Source: Eubacteriales Family XIII. Incertae Sedis bacterium (GTDB lineage: Bacteria > Bacillota > Clostridia > Peptostreptococcales > Anaerovoracaceae). Taken from it: a DNA stretch of 7,426 nt. How positions within the stretch are numbered: position 1 is the stretch's first letter; the number at the start of each line of letters is the position of its first letter. The stretch spans positions 1 through 7,426 of the forward strand of contig JAIRPC010000058.1 of NCBI GenBank assembly GCA_031257215.1, written 5' to 3'. A program made the position numbers and the translations under genes. The notes beneath the pieces are model-generated. The model was not told the DNA's origin. It did not search any database and was given only the letters and a program-made list of their open reading frames with translations. This document shows, piece after piece, positions 6,732-7,426 of the stretch.

Positions 6732-6749
6732 CGTTATTCCTTTCTCGTT

Positions 6750-6763
6750 AAAACGTATGTTCT
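6750..6763 (-). promoter_or_regulatory. LexA (SOS) box of recA
   Basis: On the minus strand the site reads AGAACATACGTTTT. It matches the Gram-positive LexA consensus CGAACRNRYGTTYC at every place but the two outermost bases. It lies 19 bp before the recA start and directly after the proximal -10, where LexA would block initiation. DNA damage should relieve it. Confidence 0.85.
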
Positions 6764-6770
6764 TATTTAT

Positions 6771-6797
6771 ATTATACCCTGCCGTGCGTGCCGTCAA
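6771..6797 (-). promoter_or_regulatory. recA proximal promoter (P1)
   Basis: TATAAT at 6776-6771 is a perfect -10, preceded by TTGACG (6797-6792) with a short 15-nt spacer. Sliding the -10 by two bases to TAATAT gives 17 nt. Transcription would start near 6764, at the edge of the LexA box, so this promoter should be LexA-controlled. Confidence 0.6.
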
Positions 6798-6810
6798 GAT
6801 GATTTTTCAT

Positions 6811-6830
6811 CTGTAACAGTATTGTCACAG
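6811..6830. repeat. 20-bp dyad between the two recA promoters
   Basis: CTGTAACA-GTAT-TGTCACAG is an inverted repeat with 7 of 8 matching positions per arm. It lies just downstream of the P2 start and about 13 bp upstream of the P1 -35. It does not match the LexA consensus. It could be an operator for another regulator or a small RNA hairpin in the P2 leader; no T-run follows, so it is not a terminator. Confidence 0.4.
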
Positions 6831-6839
6831 TATGTTCTC

Positions 6840-6868
6840 ATTATACCACAACAAGATAGGTATGTCAA
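6840..6868 (-). promoter_or_regulatory. recA distal promoter (P2), perfect consensus
   Basis: TTGACA (6868-6863), a 17-nt spacer and TATAAT (6845-6840) form an exact consensus housekeeping promoter about 109 bp before the recA ATG. Transcription would start near 6833, inside a second GAACATAC element, giving a leader of about 100 nt that crosses P1 and the LexA box. Confidence 0.75.
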
Positions 6869-6912
6869 TATATGGATTTAGTAATTTTTGAATAATTTCA
6901 AATAATTTTCTA
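6869..6912 (-). promoter_or_regulatory. AT-rich stretch upstream of P2, possible UP element
   Basis: These 44 bp hold only six G/C pairs and several A or T runs, including two copies of AATAATTT 10 bp apart. They lie immediately upstream of the P2 -35, where the RNA polymerase alpha subunit contacts DNA. Such tracts strengthen promoters. The role is inferred from position and composition. Confidence 0.4.
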
Positions 6913-6991
6913 TGAGCCGAAAAGCGCACGGCGCGGCTATGCCCCTGCCCGGCACCAATAAAATAGGTTCGGATAAAGCGGTTAATGCGGC

Positions 6992-7426
6992 CTAATCGAC
7001 CCCGCGAAGCAGTTCCCCTACCACTGAATTGATCATGTCGTAGCCGTAGCCCTTTGCGGCCAATCTGGACGAAAGCCTTTGTGCCGCTCTGCGCCTATCA
7101 GCAGGCAAATCGCCTGTATCAAGCGCCTTTTGCGCCAGCGCTTCCGCGTTTTCGCGTTCTTTTTCGGGGCTGTACCCGCCCTCGATAATATCCTCGGCGA
7201 GCATCGGGGCGATGCCGCAGCGACGCATCTCGTCCTTCACCCTGCGGCGGCCGTGCCGCTTCCCGACGAGTATTTCGAGGTAGCGTTCCGCATAGGCGCG
7301 GTCGTCGATATACCCAAGCTCTTTTAGCCTGCCTATGGCTTCGTCGATCTCGCACAGCTCGTAGAAGCCCACGCCCCGCACCTCTTTCGAGAGCGCGTCG
7401 CGGATCTGTTTTTCGGTTTTCATGCG
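6992..7426 (-). CDS. recX: Regulatory protein RecX (5' end probably beyond window)
   Basis: RecX binds RecA filaments and modulates (usually inhibits) them. The visible part has the three-helix repeats of the family: IDEAIGRLKELGYIDDRAYAERYLE, then KRHGRRRVKDEMRRCGI, and a third weaker repeat to the end. An ATG lies at 7423-7421, but only three bases remain beyond it and these encode Arg in frame. The resulting R-M-KTEKQIRDAL resembles the R-x-R/K-TEKEIRDKL stretch found inside RecX proteins, after a leading helix. I therefore think this ATG is internal and the gene continues past the right edge. No ribosome site can be checked. The gene precedes recA in the same direction with a 260-nt gap that holds recA's own promoters. 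In many bacteria recX instead follows recA. Confidence 0.87.
   Translation of the reverse strand, partial: RMKTEKQIRDALSKEVRGVGFYELCEIDEAIGRLKELGYIDDRAYAERYLEILVGKRHGRRRVKDEMRRCGIAPMLAEDIIEGGYSPEKERENAEALAQKALDTGDLPADRRRAAQRLSSRLAAKGYGYDMINSVVGELLRGVD

Noticed and set aside
6920..6991. Possible intrinsic terminator after recX
   Set aside because: The GC-rich pieces form only short, interrupted stems (for example AGCCG/CGGCT with a long loop) and no T-run follows the stem.
1..7426. CRISPR arrays, insertion sequences, tRNA or rRNA genes, prophage parts
   Set aside because: No spaced identical repeats of CRISPR length, no transposase-like proteins, no cloverleaf or rRNA-like sequence; all long spans are accounted for by ordinary chromosomal genes.

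Overview
The window looks like chromosomal DNA of a GC-rich member of the Firmicutes (Clostridia-like). The reasons are strong GGAG-type ribosome binding sites before most genes, AT-rich intergenic DNA between GC-rich genes, frequent ATA isoleucine codons, a Bacillus/Clostridium-type LexA box at recA, and the protein types present. The species cannot be fixed from the sequence. All genes but one lie on the minus strand.

Left part (1-3931): a minus-strand gene set read right to left. Its order is a short-chain dehydrogenase of the sorbitol-6-phosphate dehydrogenase type, the lipoyl-bearing E2 acyltransferase, the E3 dihydrolipoyl dehydrogenase, and the first 75 residues of a thiamine-diphosphate E1 that runs off the left edge. 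Together E1, E2 and E3 make one 2-oxoacid/acetoin-type dehydrogenase complex. The leading SDR and a divergent DeoR-type regulator (4134-4877, plus strand) suggest an inducible carbon-source pathway rather than housekeeping pyruvate dehydrogenase. One hypothesis is that the SDR oxidises a polyol or diol to a ketone that the complex then cleaves to an acyl-CoA; the substrate is unknown.

Control region (3932-4133): a perfect 7-1-7 palindrome sits where candidate -10 elements of both divergent promoters overlap. Next to it is a near-match to a CcpA cre site. Four GCTCA/GCTCG repeats spaced 11, 20 and 10 bp lie in the regulator's leader. These are plausible operators for DeoR autoregulation and catabolite control.

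Right part (4878-7426): terC (membrane protein, probable metal exporter) lies directly after recA on the minus strand. Its stop codon abuts the stop of the convergent deoR gene with no bases between. recA has an unusually well-defined control region: a perfect consensus promoter (TTGACA, 17 bp, TATAAT) with an AT-rich upstream stretch, a second promoter nearer the gene, a LexA/SOS box just before the gene, a second copy of the GAACATAC half-box, and an unexplained 20-bp dyad. Upstream of recA, in the same direction, is recX (RecA modulator), which probably runs past the right edge. I see no RNA genes, insertion sequences, CRISPR arrays or convincing intrinsic terminators.
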